A stretch of 9,079 nucleotides of DNA from UBA11164 sp002420085 (GTDB taxonomy: Bacteria > Pseudomonadota > Gammaproteobacteria > Xanthomonadales > Xanthomonadaceae), in the NCBI GenBank assembly GCA_031976395.1, contig DALYLJ010000134.1, positions 1-9,079 on the forward strand, in the 5' to 3' direction. The number at the start of each line of letters is the position of its first letter. Within the stretch, counting starts at the first letter, position 1. The translations under genes and the position numbers were made by a program. The notes under the pieces are model-generated. The model was not told where the DNA came from. It did no database searches and was given only the letters and a program-made list of their open reading frames with translations. Of the stretch, positions 1 to 6,667 are shown piece after piece.

Positions 1-31
1 GGAATCGGATTCGTTGCCAATGCGCGGTCAC

Positions 32-214
32 TCACCGTACCCACTGCAAGGCCAGCAGGCCGAGCACGATCATGACCGCACCGTAGCGGCGCAATCGGCC
101 TTCCTCGGTGGCGATCAGGGTCGTGGCGGCCCGCTTCCAGGCGCCCGGAGCAGCCAACAGGAACACGCCTTCCAGGACCGCCACCAGACACAGCGCCGCC
201 CACAGGTCACTCAT
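32..214 (-). CDS. DUF2065 (YjeT-like) small inner-membrane protein
   Basis: This 60-residue protein has two hydrophobic segments, about residues 5-22 and 45-58, separated by a short basic loop. The pattern LEG, then P-x-AW, then LRR-x-G matches the DUF2065/YjeT family, whose E. coli member is also about 60 residues and sits just downstream of hflC. The family has no established function; its fixed position after hflKC suggests a link to the membrane HflKC/FtsH complex, which is inference. The ATG at 214 lies 12 bases after the hflC stop with no clear Shine-Dalgarno, so it is probably the last or next-to-last gene of the hfq-hflC transcript and may depend on translation of hflC. The protein looks complete, ending in WVR. 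Confidence 0.85.
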   Translation of the reverse strand: MSDLWAALCLVAVLEGVFLLAAPGAWKRAATTLIATEEGRLRRYGAVMIVLGLLALQWVR

Positions 215-226
215 GCCGCGCCGCCA

Positions 227-1096
227 TCAACGCCTGCGTTCGGCATTCTCGAAATACCGCAGGAATTCGGACTCCTTGTCGAGAATCAGCACGCCCTGGC
301 CATCGGAGAAGGCGTTGCGATAGGCATCCAGGCTGCGCTGGAAGCCGTAGAACTCCGGATCCTTGCCGTAAGCCGAGGCGAAGATCGCGGTCGATTGGGC
401 GTCGCCCTCACCGCGCAATCGCTGGGCGTCGCGCTCGGCTTCGGCAACCAGGACGACCCGCTGTCGGTCGGCATTGGAGCGGATGGTCTCAGAGATCTCC
501 TGGCCTTCGGCGCGCAGTTCGTTGGCGACCCGCAGCCGCTCGGCGCGCATGCGCTCGAATACCGATGCGATCACCTGACCGTCTTCCGGCAGGTCGATGC
601 GCTTGATCCGGACATCGACGATCTCGATGCCCAGGCTGCGGGTGGCGACATTGGCCACTTCCACGAAGCGCTCGGCGAGATTGGTCCGCTCGCCGCCGAC
701 CACGTCAGCCAGGGTGCGCTGGTTGATCTCGTTGCGGATCGCTTCCTGGACGATCGGGTTGAGCCGTTGCAGGGCGCTGATCTCGTTACCGCCGGTTGCC
801 TGGTAGTAGGCGCGCACGTCCTTGATCCGCCACTTGGCGAAGAAATCGACGTTGACGTCTTTCTTTTCGCTGGTCAGGTAGCGCTCCGGCTTGGAGTCGA
901 GATTGAGCACGCGCCGGTCGAACTTGCGCACTTCCTGGATCAGCGGCACCTTGAAGTGCAATCCGGGCTGGATGTCGGTTTCGATCACCCGACCGAACTG
1001 GAAGCGGATCGCGACCTGGCTCTCCTCGACGGTGTAGAACGTGCCGAGGGCGATCAGGAACAGGATGGCGCTGATGGCGAGAGACAGGGATTTCAT
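227..1096 (-). CDS. hflC: HflC, SPFH/band-7 membrane modulator of FtsH
   Basis: HflC and HflK form a large inner-membrane SPFH assembly with most of its mass in the periplasm. It surrounds FtsH hexamers and limits their access to membrane substrates. The 289-residue product has an N-terminal membrane anchor at about 4-21, then a band-7/SPFH domain from about 22 to 185 (VEESQVAIRFQFGRV, PGLHFKVPLI, KRIDLPE). A charged helical coiled-coil segment covers about 180-240 and a C-terminal ILDKESEFLRYF segment typical of HflC covers 271-282. It is shorter than the roughly 330-residue E. coli protein but has all recognisable parts. The ATG overlaps the hflK stop in an ATGA arrangement, and GGAG at 1106-1103 lies 6 bases upstream, so translation is coupled to hflK. 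This order, hflK then hflC, is the usual one. Confidence 0.96.
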   Translation of the reverse strand: MKSLSLAISAILFLIALGTFYTVEESQVAIRFQFGRVIETDIQPGLHFKVPLIQEVRKFDRRVLNLDSKPERYLTSEKKDVNVDFFAKWRIKDVRAYYQATGGNEISALQRLNPIVQEAIRNEINQRTLADVVGGERTNLAERFVEVANVATRSLGIEIVDVRIKRIDLPEDGQVIASVFERMRAERLRVANELRAEGQEISETIRSNADRQRVVLVAEAERDAQRLRGEGDAQSTAIFASAYGKDPEFYGFQRSLDAYRNAFSDGQGVLILDKESEFLRYFENAERRR

Positions 1097-2232
1097 CGGT
1101 TGCTCCCATCACGACCGGGACGCGCCGGACGGCCGTCCCTGGAGGACTCGGGTTGATTGCTCGGCAGCACCGAGGTGGTGCCCGGCAGGCGGCCGACCGG
1201 GGAATCGGCGGCCGGCGGGAAACCGCTGGCGGTCTGGCCATCGAGCGGCAGGTACAGGACATTGTTGCCATCGCCGGCATAGACCTTGCGGTTCTCGGCC
1301 AGCACCTGCTCGACGGTCTCAAGATAGAGCCGTTTGCGGGTCACCTCGGGGGCCTTGCGGAATTCCTCGTAAAGCAGGTTGAACCGTTCGGCGTCACCTG
1401 CGGCCCGTGCGACCTGGGCATCACGATAGCCTTCCGCCTGGGCGCGGATGCGAGCGGCCTGGCCTCGCGCTTCGGGTACGACCTTGCTGGCGTAGGCGAG
1501 TGCTTCGCTCTCGATGCGCTCCTTGTCCTCGCGGGCGGAGATGGCGTCGTCGAATGCCTCGCGAACCTCGTTCGGTGGCCGGGCGTCCTGAAGATTGAAC
1601 ACGGTCACCTGCAAACCGGTGCGATAGTTGTCGAGGGTGACCTGCAAGCGAGTCCGGGCATCGGCGGCCAGTGCGGCGCGCTCGCCGGTCAGCACCATGT
1701 CCATGGTCGAACTGCCGATCACATCGCGAACCGCACTCTCGGCGGCCTGCTTGAGGGTCTCGTCGGGATTGCGGGCGCCGAACAGGTAGGCTTCCGGATC
1801 GCTGACCAGATACTGCACGTTGAGCGAGATCTGCACGATGTTCTCGTCGCGGGTCAGCATCCGGACCTGATCGGAAACGCTGCGGACATCGGTGATGTTG
1901 ACCCGGTAGACCCGTTCGATCGGACGCGGCCACTTGAAGTTCGGACCGGGCGTCATCAGCCGGTGGAACTCGCCGAAACGCAGGACCACGCCGCGCTGAC
2001 GTTCATCGATCAACTGCCAGGAGTCGAACATGATCCAGATGCTCAGCAGGCCGAGCACGACGATCAACAGTCCCGGGCCACCCTGACCGACGCCACTGCC
2101 GCGCCGATTACCACCGGATGTGCCGCCGAAGAACTCACGAAACTTGCGGATGAACGCTTCGATGTCGGCGTTCGCATCGTTGCCCGATTTCCACGGTTCT
2201 TTGCCGCCCTTGCCGGGCTCGTTCCAAGCCAT
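1093..2232 (-). CDS. hflK: HflK, SPFH/band-7 membrane modulator of FtsH
   Basis: HflK is the partner of HflC in the membrane complex that modulates FtsH proteolysis. The 379-residue product starts MAWNEPG, like E. coli HflK (MAWNQPG). It has a Gly/Arg/Lys-rich cytoplasmic N-terminus (1-52), one membrane segment at about 54-72, and an SPFH domain from about 75 to 235 (DERQRGVVLRFGEF, PGPNFKWPRP, LNVQYLVSDPEAYLF, NLQDARPPNEVREAFDDA). A long charged helix spans about 225-315, and a Pro/Ser/Gly-rich tail from about 335 is probably disordered. A TTG four codons upstream (2244) keeps the frame open, but the ATG at 2232 has GGAG 6 bases before it and gives the family N-terminus, so I chose it. The stop overlaps hflC by ATGA. 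Confidence 0.96.
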   Translation of the reverse strand: MAWNEPGKGGKEPWKSGNDANADIEAFIRKFREFFGGTSGGNRRGSGVGQGGPGLLIVVLGLLSIWIMFDSWQLIDERQRGVVLRFGEFHRLMTPGPNFKWPRPIERVYRVNITDVRSVSDQVRMLTRDENIVQISLNVQYLVSDPEAYLFGARNPDETLKQAAESAVRDVIGSSTMDMVLTGERAALAADARTRLQVTLDNYRTGLQVTVFNLQDARPPNEVREAFDDAISAREDKERIESEALAYASKVVPEARGQAARIRAQAEGYRDAQVARAAGDAERFNLLYEEFRKAPEVTRKRLYLETVEQVLAENRKVYAGDGNNVLYLPLDGQTASGFPPAADSPVGRLPGTTSVLPSNQPESSRDGRPARPGRDGSNR

Positions 2233-2238
2233 TCGCTT

Positions 2239-2252
2239 CTCCAACGGTTGGA
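2239..2252 (-). promoter_or_regulatory. hflK ribosome-binding site inside a small hairpin
   Basis: On the minus strand GGAG at 2242-2239 precedes the hflK ATG (2232) by 6 bases, which fixes that start. The same bases form the 3' arm of a short inverted repeat, TCCAA (2252-2248), loop CCG, TTGGA (2244-2240). GGA of the Shine-Dalgarno would therefore be paired when the hairpin forms. A ribosome ending at the stop codon of the upstream candidate ORF (2259-2257) would cover this hairpin. The pairing is visible in the sequence; a regulatory role is inference, and a 5-bp stem with a three-base loop is only modestly stable. Confidence 0.45.
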
Positions 2253-2256
2253 CCGA

Positions 2257-2487
2257 TCAGCTCGCCGCCGTGCGGTCCACGACCCGCCACTCGATGGCAT
2301 CGAGCGGAACGGGCGAGACGGCACCTGCCAGCAGGCATGTCGGTACGGGGTTCACGATTTTAGCCCACATTTCCGGTCGGTCCGCGCCCATCGCCGCCAA
2401 CTGGGCGAATTTGCCGGGCAATCCGGGCCGCCGACGGCGGCAGCCGACGGCGAGCGAGTGGATGAGTACACACCCGATCACCATCAT
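2257..2487 (-). CDS. candidate small protein between hflX and hflK (unknown function)
   Basis: This 76-codon frame fills almost all of the gap between hflX and hflK. Its first ATG overlaps the hflX stop as ATGA, and its stop lies 24 bases before the hflK start, so it would sit neatly in the operon. My hand count of its codons gives roughly 68, 54 and 80 percent G+C at positions one, two and three, the gradient expected of a real gene in GC-rich DNA. The product begins with a short hydrophobic stretch (MVIGCVLIHSLAVGC) followed by four arginines, and the C-terminal half contains WAKIVNPVPTCLLAG and IEWRVVDRT. The AVGC looks faintly like a lipobox, but no basic residues precede the hydrophobic stretch. 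I recognise no family. There is no Shine-Dalgarno, so expression would rely on coupling to hflX. It could be non-coding leader DNA for hflK. Confidence 0.35.
   Translation of the reverse strand: MMVIGCVLIHSLAVGCRRRRPGLPGKFAQLAAMGADRPEMWAKIVNPVPTCLLAGAVSPVPLDAIEWRVVDRTAAS
2427..2441. repeat. GC-rich inverted repeat between hflX and hflK
   Basis: GCCGCC (2427-2432) and GGCGGC (2436-2441) form a perfect 6-bp stem around a three-base loop, about 40 bases downstream of the hflX stop on the minus strand. There is no following T-run, so it is not a standard intrinsic terminator. It lies inside the candidate 76-codon ORF, so it may simply reflect codon composition (two arginine codons followed by glycine/alanine-type triplets). 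It could cause a partial pause or processing point between hflX and hflK. Confidence 0.25.
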
Positions 2488-3806
2488 GGCGAGTCGGGAA
2501 ACACGGGATGTTCGAGCGATGGCAGCAGCCGACGCAGGGGTTCGCCATCCGATCCGGCAGCCAGTTTACGGGCGGCGGCATCGGACAGGTCGATATGCAG
2601 GCGCCAGCCATCATCGGACAGGACTTCATCGCTGACTGCACCGAGTGCATGCAGACGGGCACGCAGCCGGGCATCACCGTGACCGAGCGCCAGTTCGCCC
2701 TGCACTCGGGTCGATCGGAAGCGATCGGACAGGGCCTGACGCAACAGATCAAGGCCAGCACCGGTCAGCGCCGACAGCCAGACGGCTTCGCTGCGGGCGT
2801 CATCGCCGTGATCGCGACGCGGGCGGGCGTCCCCGATCCGGTCGATCTTGTTGAACACCCGCAATTGCGGCAGGTCGCCGGCACCGATCTCGTCGAGGAC
2901 GCGATCGACCTGTTCGCTGCGCTCATCGCGGGCCGGGTCCGAGGCATCGACGACGTGCAGCAACAGGTCGGCATCACGTGCTTCGGCCAGGGTCGAGCGG
3001 AACGCGGCGACCAGTTCGTGCGGCAGATCGCGGACGAAGCCGACCGTGTCCGACAAGGTGATCGGGCCACAGGCCAGACCGTCGAGTCGCCGCACGGTCG
3101 GATCGAGGGTGGCGAACAGTCGATCCTCGGCATGGACCCCGGCGCCGGTCAGGGCGTTGAACAAGGTCGATTTTCCGGCATTGGTGTAGCCGACCAGGGC
3201 GACCCTCGGGGTCTCGTTGCGGATCCGTGCGCGGCGCATCTGGGTGTGCTGGACATCGACCTTCTCCAGCCGTTTCTGCAAGGCCGCGACCCGTTTGGCC
3301 AACAGTCGGCGATCGGTTTCCAACTGGGTTTCGCCCGGTCCGCGCAGGCCGATCGCGCCGCCTCGCTGGCGTTCGAGGTGGGTCCAGCCTCGCACCAGAC
3401 GGGTGGCCATATGCCGGAGTTGGGCCAGTTCGACCTGCAACTTGCCTTCGTGCGAGCGCGCCCGCTGGGCGAAGATGTCGAGGATCAGGCCAGTGCGATC
3501 GACCACACGGCGGCTCAACAGCCGTTCGAGATTGCGTTCCTGCACCGGGGTCAGCGGGTGATTGACGAGTACCAGGTCGGCAGCGGCAGCCTCACACAGG
3601 GCGCTGGCCTCGTCCAGCTTGCCACTGCCGATCAGGGTGGCCGGACTGGGCTTGGCCAATGGTGCTTCGAGGGTCGCGACGACCGACGCTCCGGCCGAGC
3701 GCGCCAATTCGGCGAACTCGGTCAGGACATCCGGATCATGGCCGGTGCGGGCCGGCCATGGCTGAATCAGAAGCGCTCGTTCGCCGCCACGGGATCGCTC
3801 GAACAC
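2484..3806 (-). CDS. hflX: HflX, ribosome-associated GTPase
   Basis: HflX is a translational GTPase-family protein of the Obg-HflX group. In E. coli it binds the 50S subunit and splits stalled 70S ribosomes after stress. The 440-residue product has the N-terminal HflX domain (about 10-110, including PVQERNLERLL and VVDRTGLILDIFAQRA). A helical linker carries the family signature GLRGPGETQLETD (153-165). The G domain follows: G1 GYTNAGKS (206-213), the switch I region FATLDPT, G3 DTVG (253-256), G4 NKID (319-322) and G5 SAL (345-347). The frame stays open upstream into hfq, but a GTG at 3806 gives an N-terminus (MFERSRGGERALLI) that aligns with E. coli HflX and leaves 7 bases after the hfq stop. 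It was once thought to act on FtsH because of its hfl name and location; the ribosome role is now better supported. Confidence 0.95.
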   Translation of the reverse strand: MFERSRGGERALLIQPWPARTGHDPDVLTEFAELARSAGASVVATLEAPLAKPSPATLIGSGKLDEASALCEAAAADLVLVNHPLTPVQERNLERLLSRRVVDRTGLILDIFAQRARSHEGKLQVELAQLRHMATRLVRGWTHLERQRGGAIGLRGPGETQLETDRRLLAKRVAALQKRLEKVDVQHTQMRRARIRNETPRVALVGYTNAGKSTLFNALTGAGVHAEDRLFATLDPTVRRLDGLACGPITLSDTVGFVRDLPHELVAAFRSTLAEARDADLLLHVVDASDPARDERSEQVDRVLDEIGAGDLPQLRVFNKIDRIGDARPRRDHGDDARSEAVWLSALTGAGLDLLRQALSDRFRSTRVQGELALGHGDARLRARLHALGAVSDEVLSDDGWRLHIDLSDAAARKLAAGSDGEPLRRLLPSLEHPVFPDSP

Positions 3807-3813
3807 GAACGGC

Positions 3814-4086
3814 TCAGTCGTCCGAATCGAGGTCGTCGTGGTCGCCGTTGCTCTGGACATGCGGGCCGGCTGGCCCAATGCGGACATTGCGGGCCGGCAC
3901 CACGGTCGAGATGGCGTGTTTGTAGACCATCTGACTGACCGTGTTGCGCAGCAGGACGACGAACTGGTCGAAGCTTTCGATGGTGCCCTGAAGCTTGATG
4001 CCGTTGACCAGATACACGGAAACCGGCACCCGCTCGCGGCGGAGGGTGTTCAGAAACGGGTCTTGCAGGGACTGGCCCTTGGACAT
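3814..4086 (-). CDS. hfq: Hfq, Sm-like RNA chaperone
   Basis: Hfq is a hexameric RNA chaperone that pairs small RNAs with target mRNAs. The 90-residue product keeps the conserved positions in E. coli numbering: Q8, D9, K31, F39, Q41, F42, Y55, K56 and H57 of the proximal U-binding face, and the rim arginines R16, R17 and R19. Sm1 covers about 22-46 and Sm2 ([10 protein letters not shown]) about 55-64. The C-terminal tail is short (about 20 residues past the core) and ends in an acidic tip, DDLDSDD. In E. coli an acidic tip brushes RNA off the rim, so a similar job is plausible here. A GGAG (4100-4097) lies 10 bases before the ATG. The 205-base gap from miaA, with a structured leader, suggests hfq has its own promoter as well as read-through from miaA. 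hflX follows after 7 bases. Confidence 0.98.
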   Translation of the reverse strand: MSKGQSLQDPFLNTLRRERVPVSVYLVNGIKLQGTIESFDQFVVLLRNTVSQMVYKHAISTVVPARNVRIGPAGPHVQSNGDHDDLDSDD

Positions 4087-4096
4087 GGGGGGTGGA

Positions 4097-4156
4097 CTCC
4101 GTTATTTTCGTTGCGCACCAAGCCGGTGCGAGGCCCGGCCAATGGGTCCTGGCCGG
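4097..4156 (-). promoter_or_regulatory. structured hfq 5' leader: two tandem hairpins and an A-rich segment
   Basis: Reading towards hfq on the minus strand there is first an inverted repeat CCGGCCA/TGGCCGG (arms 4150-4156 and 4135-4141, 8-base loop). A second one follows, CGCACC/GGTGCG (arms 4125-4130 and 4114-4119, 5-base loop). Next come the A-rich bases AACGAAAATAAC, then the Shine-Dalgarno GGAG. The A-rich stretch contains consecutive ARN triplets (AAT AAC), the kind of sequence the distal face of Hfq binds. E. coli Hfq is known to repress its own translation through its 5' leader. The hairpins and A-rich run are directly visible; autoregulation here is inferred by analogy. Confidence 0.4.
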
Positions 4157-4165
4157 TAATCGCTG

Positions 4166-4171
4166 CATCTT
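4166..4171 (-). promoter_or_regulatory. possible -10 element for an hfq promoter
   Basis: On the minus strand TAAGAT (4171-4166) resembles a sigma-70 -10 hexamer and sits about 80 bases before the hfq ATG, just upstream of the first leader hairpin. I find no convincing -35 hexamer at 16-18 bases further upstream, so this is a weak call. A promoter somewhere between miaA and hfq is expected from the 205-base gap and from E. coli, where hfq has its own promoters. Confidence 0.2.
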
Positions 4172-4291
4172 ACACGGGGCAGACGTGAGCGTGGGGTCAG
4201 CATCGACGCCAAGGCGGACACCCGCACACTCAGTCAGTCGGGGTTAACGGTTCGAGCGGCGGCCATCAGCCGTCGCAGCAGAGCGCGCTTG

Positions 4292-5335
4292 TCACTCGGA
4301 CCCGGTCGCGGCTCGGCGATCGGGCAGAAAGGCGACGACGGCGGCCTCCAGTTCATCGGCCTGTTCGACTGGATCGAGCCAGCGCACATCGGCCTGCCCG
4401 CGCAGCCAGGTCAGTTGCCGCTTGGCCAGTTGCCGGGTCGCGGCGATCGCCTGCTCGCGGAAGCCGGCCAGATCGATCTCGCCGTCGAGGTAGCGCCACC
4501 CCTGTCGATAGCCGACCGAGCGGATCGCCGGCAGTTCGGCGTGAATCTGCGGCTCGCGGCGCAAAGCGATCAGTTCATTCACCAAGCCCCGTTCGAGCAT
4601 GGCATCGAAACGGGCAGCGATACGGCGATGCAAGGCTTCCCGACGCCGGGGCGCCAGGGCCAGCCGAAGTACCCGGAACGGAAACCGCCGAGGCGGCCGC
4701 TGCCCCTGCCAGGCGCTGATCGGCCGACCACTGAGCCGCCAGACCTCCAACGCCCGGAGGATGCGCTGACGATCGCCGGGCCGGATCCGAGTGGCCGCCG
4801 ACGGGTCGATCCGGGCCAGTTCGGCATGCAGTTCAGGCCAGCCGCGTCGTTCGGCCTCGGCGGTCAATTCAGCCCGAAGTTCCGGCTGCGACTCGGGCAT
4901 CTCGGACAGGCCACTGAGCAGGGCCTGGAAGTACAGGCCGGTGCCGCCAACCAGGATCGGCATCCGTCCCTGCGCCTGCAATTCCAGCATTGCGAGCCGG
5001 GCATCGCTGGCGAATTCGGCCGCCGAATACGGCTGCCAGGGCGCGCGCAGATCGAGCATCCGATGCGGAACACGTGCCTGCTCGTCCGGATCCGGCTTGG
5101 CGCTGCCAATGTCGAGGCCACGATAGACCTGGGCGGAATCGACGCTGACGATGCCGGCACCGAAGCGTTCGGCCCAGGCCATCGCCAGGGCTGATTTGCC
5201 GGAGGCGGTCGGTCCCATCAGGGCGATGGCCGGCGGGCGATGGTCGATGATCGGACTGGACACGGCAGCGACAAGACCGGAAGGGCTCAACAGGGCGATC
5301 GAAGCGGGCAGCTTACCCGCAATCGGCTCGGGCAT
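4292..5335 (-). CDS. miaA: MiaA, tRNA dimethylallyltransferase
   Basis: MiaA transfers the dimethylallyl group of DMAPP to N6 of A37 in tRNAs that read UNN codons, the first step towards ms2i6A. With the ATG at 5335 the product is 347 residues. The P-loop GPTASGKS is at 41-48, the substrate motif [16 protein letters not shown] at 66-81, [13 protein letters not shown] at 128-140, SVGYRQ at 273-278 and [14 protein letters not shown] at 299-312, all matching E. coli MiaA. The family is usually about 310-320 residues. A GTG at 5263 would give 323 residues, with about a dozen before the P-loop strand, and is an equally good or better start. Neither has a clear Shine-Dalgarno. The frame stays open far upstream, opposite alkB, but that part resembles nothing. 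The gene diverges from alkB and is followed by hfq; the usual upstream neighbour mutL is absent. Confidence 0.95.
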   Translation of the reverse strand: MPEPIAGKLPASIALLSPSGLVAAVSSPIIDHRPPAIALMGPTASGKSALAMAWAERFGAGIVSVDSAQVYRGLDIGSAKPDPDEQARVPHRMLDLRAPWQPYSAAEFASDARLAMLELQAQGRMPILVGGTGLYFQALLSGLSEMPESQPELRAELTAEAERRGWPELHAELARIDPSAATRIRPGDRQRILRALEVWRLSGRPISAWQGQRPPRRFPFRVLRLALAPRRREALHRRIAARFDAMLERGLVNELIALRREPQIHAELPAIRSVGYRQGWRYLDGEIDLAGFREQAIAATRQLAKRQLTWLRGQADVRWLDPVEQADELEAAVVAFLPDRRAATGSE

Positions 5336-5479
5336 CGTGCCGTGCGCGGGGACCGACCACGACCGCCCGGCTGGACGGTCATGCCGGCCGGAGCTAGAGT
5401 GACCGGACCAGACACTCGCTCGTCCCAGGCCGATGATCGGCGCTCCGGTGGTCGAGCCGTTGATGCGAGGGCAGTCGCG
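5336..5479. promoter_or_regulatory. divergent control region between miaA and alkB
   Basis: This 144-base gap (216 if miaA starts at GTG 5263) must carry promoters for both directions. On the plus strand TGGACG (5372-5377) and TAGAGT (5395-5400) match four of six bases each of the sigma-70 -35 and -10 hexamers with a 17-base spacer, the best candidate for an alkB promoter. GAGGG (5467-5471) lies 8 bases before the alkB ATG and is the likely ribosome-binding site. I see no strong long palindrome that would mark an operator for an alkane regulator, and no regulator gene lies next to it in the window. Confidence 0.35.
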
Positions 5480-6559
5480 ATGAGACAGTGGAAACGCTAC
5501 GGTTTTCTGTTCGTGTTCGTGGTGCCGGCGCTGATGCCGATCGCCGCCTGGCTGGGTCAATCGACCGGCCAACCCGAGCTTGCCGCCTGGTTCCCCCTGC
5601 TGTTTCTGTTCGGCCTGCTGCCGCTGGCCGACTACGCCCTCGGCCACGACCCCGACAACCCGGATCCAGCCGCCGATCCGAGCCTGGATGGCGATCGCTG
5701 GTTCCGTTGGCTGACCTGGGCGACCCTGCCGGCCCAGTTTGCCGTTCTGGCCTGGTCCGGATGGCATTTCGTCGAAGCCGGATTCGGGCCGGTCGGCGCG
5801 CTTGGCTGGCTGTTGTCGCAGGGCGTGGTCGGCGGGGTACTGGCGATCAACACGGCGCACGAACTGATCCACAAGGATGCCCGACTGGAACGTGCGATCG
5901 GCGGTCTGCTGCTGACCAGTGTCGGCTATCAGGGGTTCAAGATAGAACACGTGCGTGGCCATCACGTCCACGTCTCGACCCCCGCCGATGCCTCCAGCGC
6001 GCCGTTCGGCATGAGCCTGTGGCGGTTCCTGCCGCGCGCGCTGCTGGGCAATACCGGCAATGCCTGGCGCCTGGAGGCCGAACGACTGGCCCGCAATGGC
6101 CTGCCCTGGTGGCACTGGCGCAACGAACTGCTCGGCTGGACCGCGATCTGGCTGACCTGGGCGGCGATCGCAAGCATCTGGCTGGGCTCGGTCGGGCTGT
6201 TGTTCTTCCTGGCCCAGGGCCTGCTCGCGGCGACCTCGCTGGAGATCATCAACTACATCGAGCACTACGGCCTGGAACGGCGACGGCTGGCTGACGGCCG
6301 TTATGAGCGACCCAATCACCTGCACAGTTGGAATTCCGACTACGCGCTGTCGAACCTGCTGCTGTTCCACCTGCAACGGCACTCCGACCACCACGAAACA
6401 CCGAAGCGCCGCTATCAGAATCTGCGCCACCATCGGGACAGTCCGCAACTGCCTGGTGGTTATGCGGCGATGTTCGTGCTGGCACTGGTGCCGCCGCTGT
6501 GGTTTCGGGTCATCGATCCGCGCGTGCAGGCATTCCGCACCCGTCTGGCGCGTGCGTGA
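5480..6559 (+). CDS. alkB: AlkB-type alkane 1-monooxygenase
   Basis: AlkB is an integral-membrane non-haem diiron enzyme that oxidises the terminal methyl of n-alkanes to 1-alkanols, using electrons from rubredoxin. The 359-residue product has all family signatures: HELIHK (127-132), EHVRGHH (156-162), NYIEHYG (258-264) and LQRHSDHH (298-305). These give the nine histidines (127, 131, 157, 161, 162, 262, 301, 304, 305) expected to bind the two irons. Hydrophobic segments lie at about 7-25, 36-53, 79-98, 103-124, 217-235 and 236-256, consistent with the six-helix fold; [11 protein letters not shown] after the second is also typical. The ATG at 5480 is preceded by GAGGG and starts with a basic residue cluster; the frame is open upstream but uninformative. 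It is the only plus-strand gene, with no rubredoxin, reductase or regulator beside it. Related fatty-acid desaturases and xylene monooxygenases are less likely because of the NYIEHYG and LQRHSDHH motifs. Chain-length range cannot be told from this. Confidence 0.94.
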   Translation: MRQWKRYGFLFVFVVPALMPIAAWLGQSTGQPELAAWFPLLFLFGLLPLADYALGHDPDNPDPAADPSLDGDRWFRWLTWATLPAQFAVLAWSGWHFVEAGFGPVGALGWLLSQGVVGGVLAINTAHELIHKDARLERAIGGLLLTSVGYQGFKIEHVRGHHVHVSTPADASSAPFGMSLWRFLPRALLGNTGNAWRLEAERLARNGLPWWHWRNELLGWTAIWLTWAAIASIWLGSVGLLFFLAQGLLAATSLEIINYIEHYGLERRRLADGRYERPNHLHSWNSDYALSNLLLFHLQRHSDHHETPKRRYQNLRHHRDSPQLPGGYAAMFVLALVPPLWFRVIDPRVQAFRTRLARA

Positions 6560-6570
6560 CCGAGGCGCTG

Positions 6571-6592
6571 TGTCGGTGGTCTGCCGCCGACA
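6571..6592 (+). terminator. hairpin just after alkB, terminator-like
   Basis: Twelve bases after the alkB stop, TGTCGGTGG (6571-6579) can pair with CCGCCGACA (6584-6592) around a four-base loop TCTG. This gives nine base pairs with one G-U wobble. The wobble is tolerated only in RNA read from the plus strand, which fits the alkB transcript. There is no T-run after it, so it may protect the 3' end or act with Rho and is not a textbook intrinsic terminator. A competing stem CTGCCG/CGGCAG (6581-6586 with 6594-6599) overlaps it. Confidence 0.4.
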
Positions 6593-6628
6593 CCGGCAGG
6601 AGACGGATCGGGTTCGACGCGGGCCTGT

Positions 6629-6656
6629 GCTCAGACGGCACCAGCGGCACCTGAGC
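6629..6656. repeat. inverted repeat GCTCAG/CTGAGC between alkB and folP
   Basis: GCTCAG (6629-6634) and CTGAGC (6651-6656) are perfect 6-bp arms around a 16-base spacer, and a GGCC on either side (6622-6625 and 6658-6661) could extend the pairing after a small bulge. It is one of several inverted repeats in the convergent gap between alkB and folP. There is no T-run on either strand. It may add to bidirectional transcription termination or be chance in GC-rich DNA. Confidence 0.25.
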
Positions 6657-6667
6657 CGGCCCTGGCG

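Noticed and set aside
14..2682. Long plus-strand open frames (380 and 509 codons) opposite hflC and hflK
   Set aside because: They are antisense to well-recognised genes, match no family, and arise because GC-rich third positions remove stops from the mirrored frame.
3807..3887. hflX starting upstream, overlapping hfq
   Set aside because: The extra residues (Thr-rich) are out-of-frame hfq sequence, while the GTG at 3806 gives the family N-terminus and a tidy 7-base gap.
2508..3938. 476-codon plus-strand open frame opposite hflX
   Set aside because: It is antisense to a gene with all G motifs intact and its composition (Gln/Gly/Asp-rich) is typical of a shadow frame.
4289..5194. 301-codon plus-strand open frame opposite miaA
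   Set aside because: Antisense to miaA, with no recognisable domain and no ribosome-binding site.
5240..5479. alkB starting up to 80 codons earlier
   Set aside because: The extra stretch is charged and Arg-rich, matches nothing in AlkB, and the ATG at 5480 has a GAGGG site and begins at the expected first membrane helix.
5336..6448. Upstream extension of the miaA frame to 718 codons, opposite alkB
   Set aside because: The added part matches nothing, lies antisense to a clear alkB, and MiaA is complete without it.
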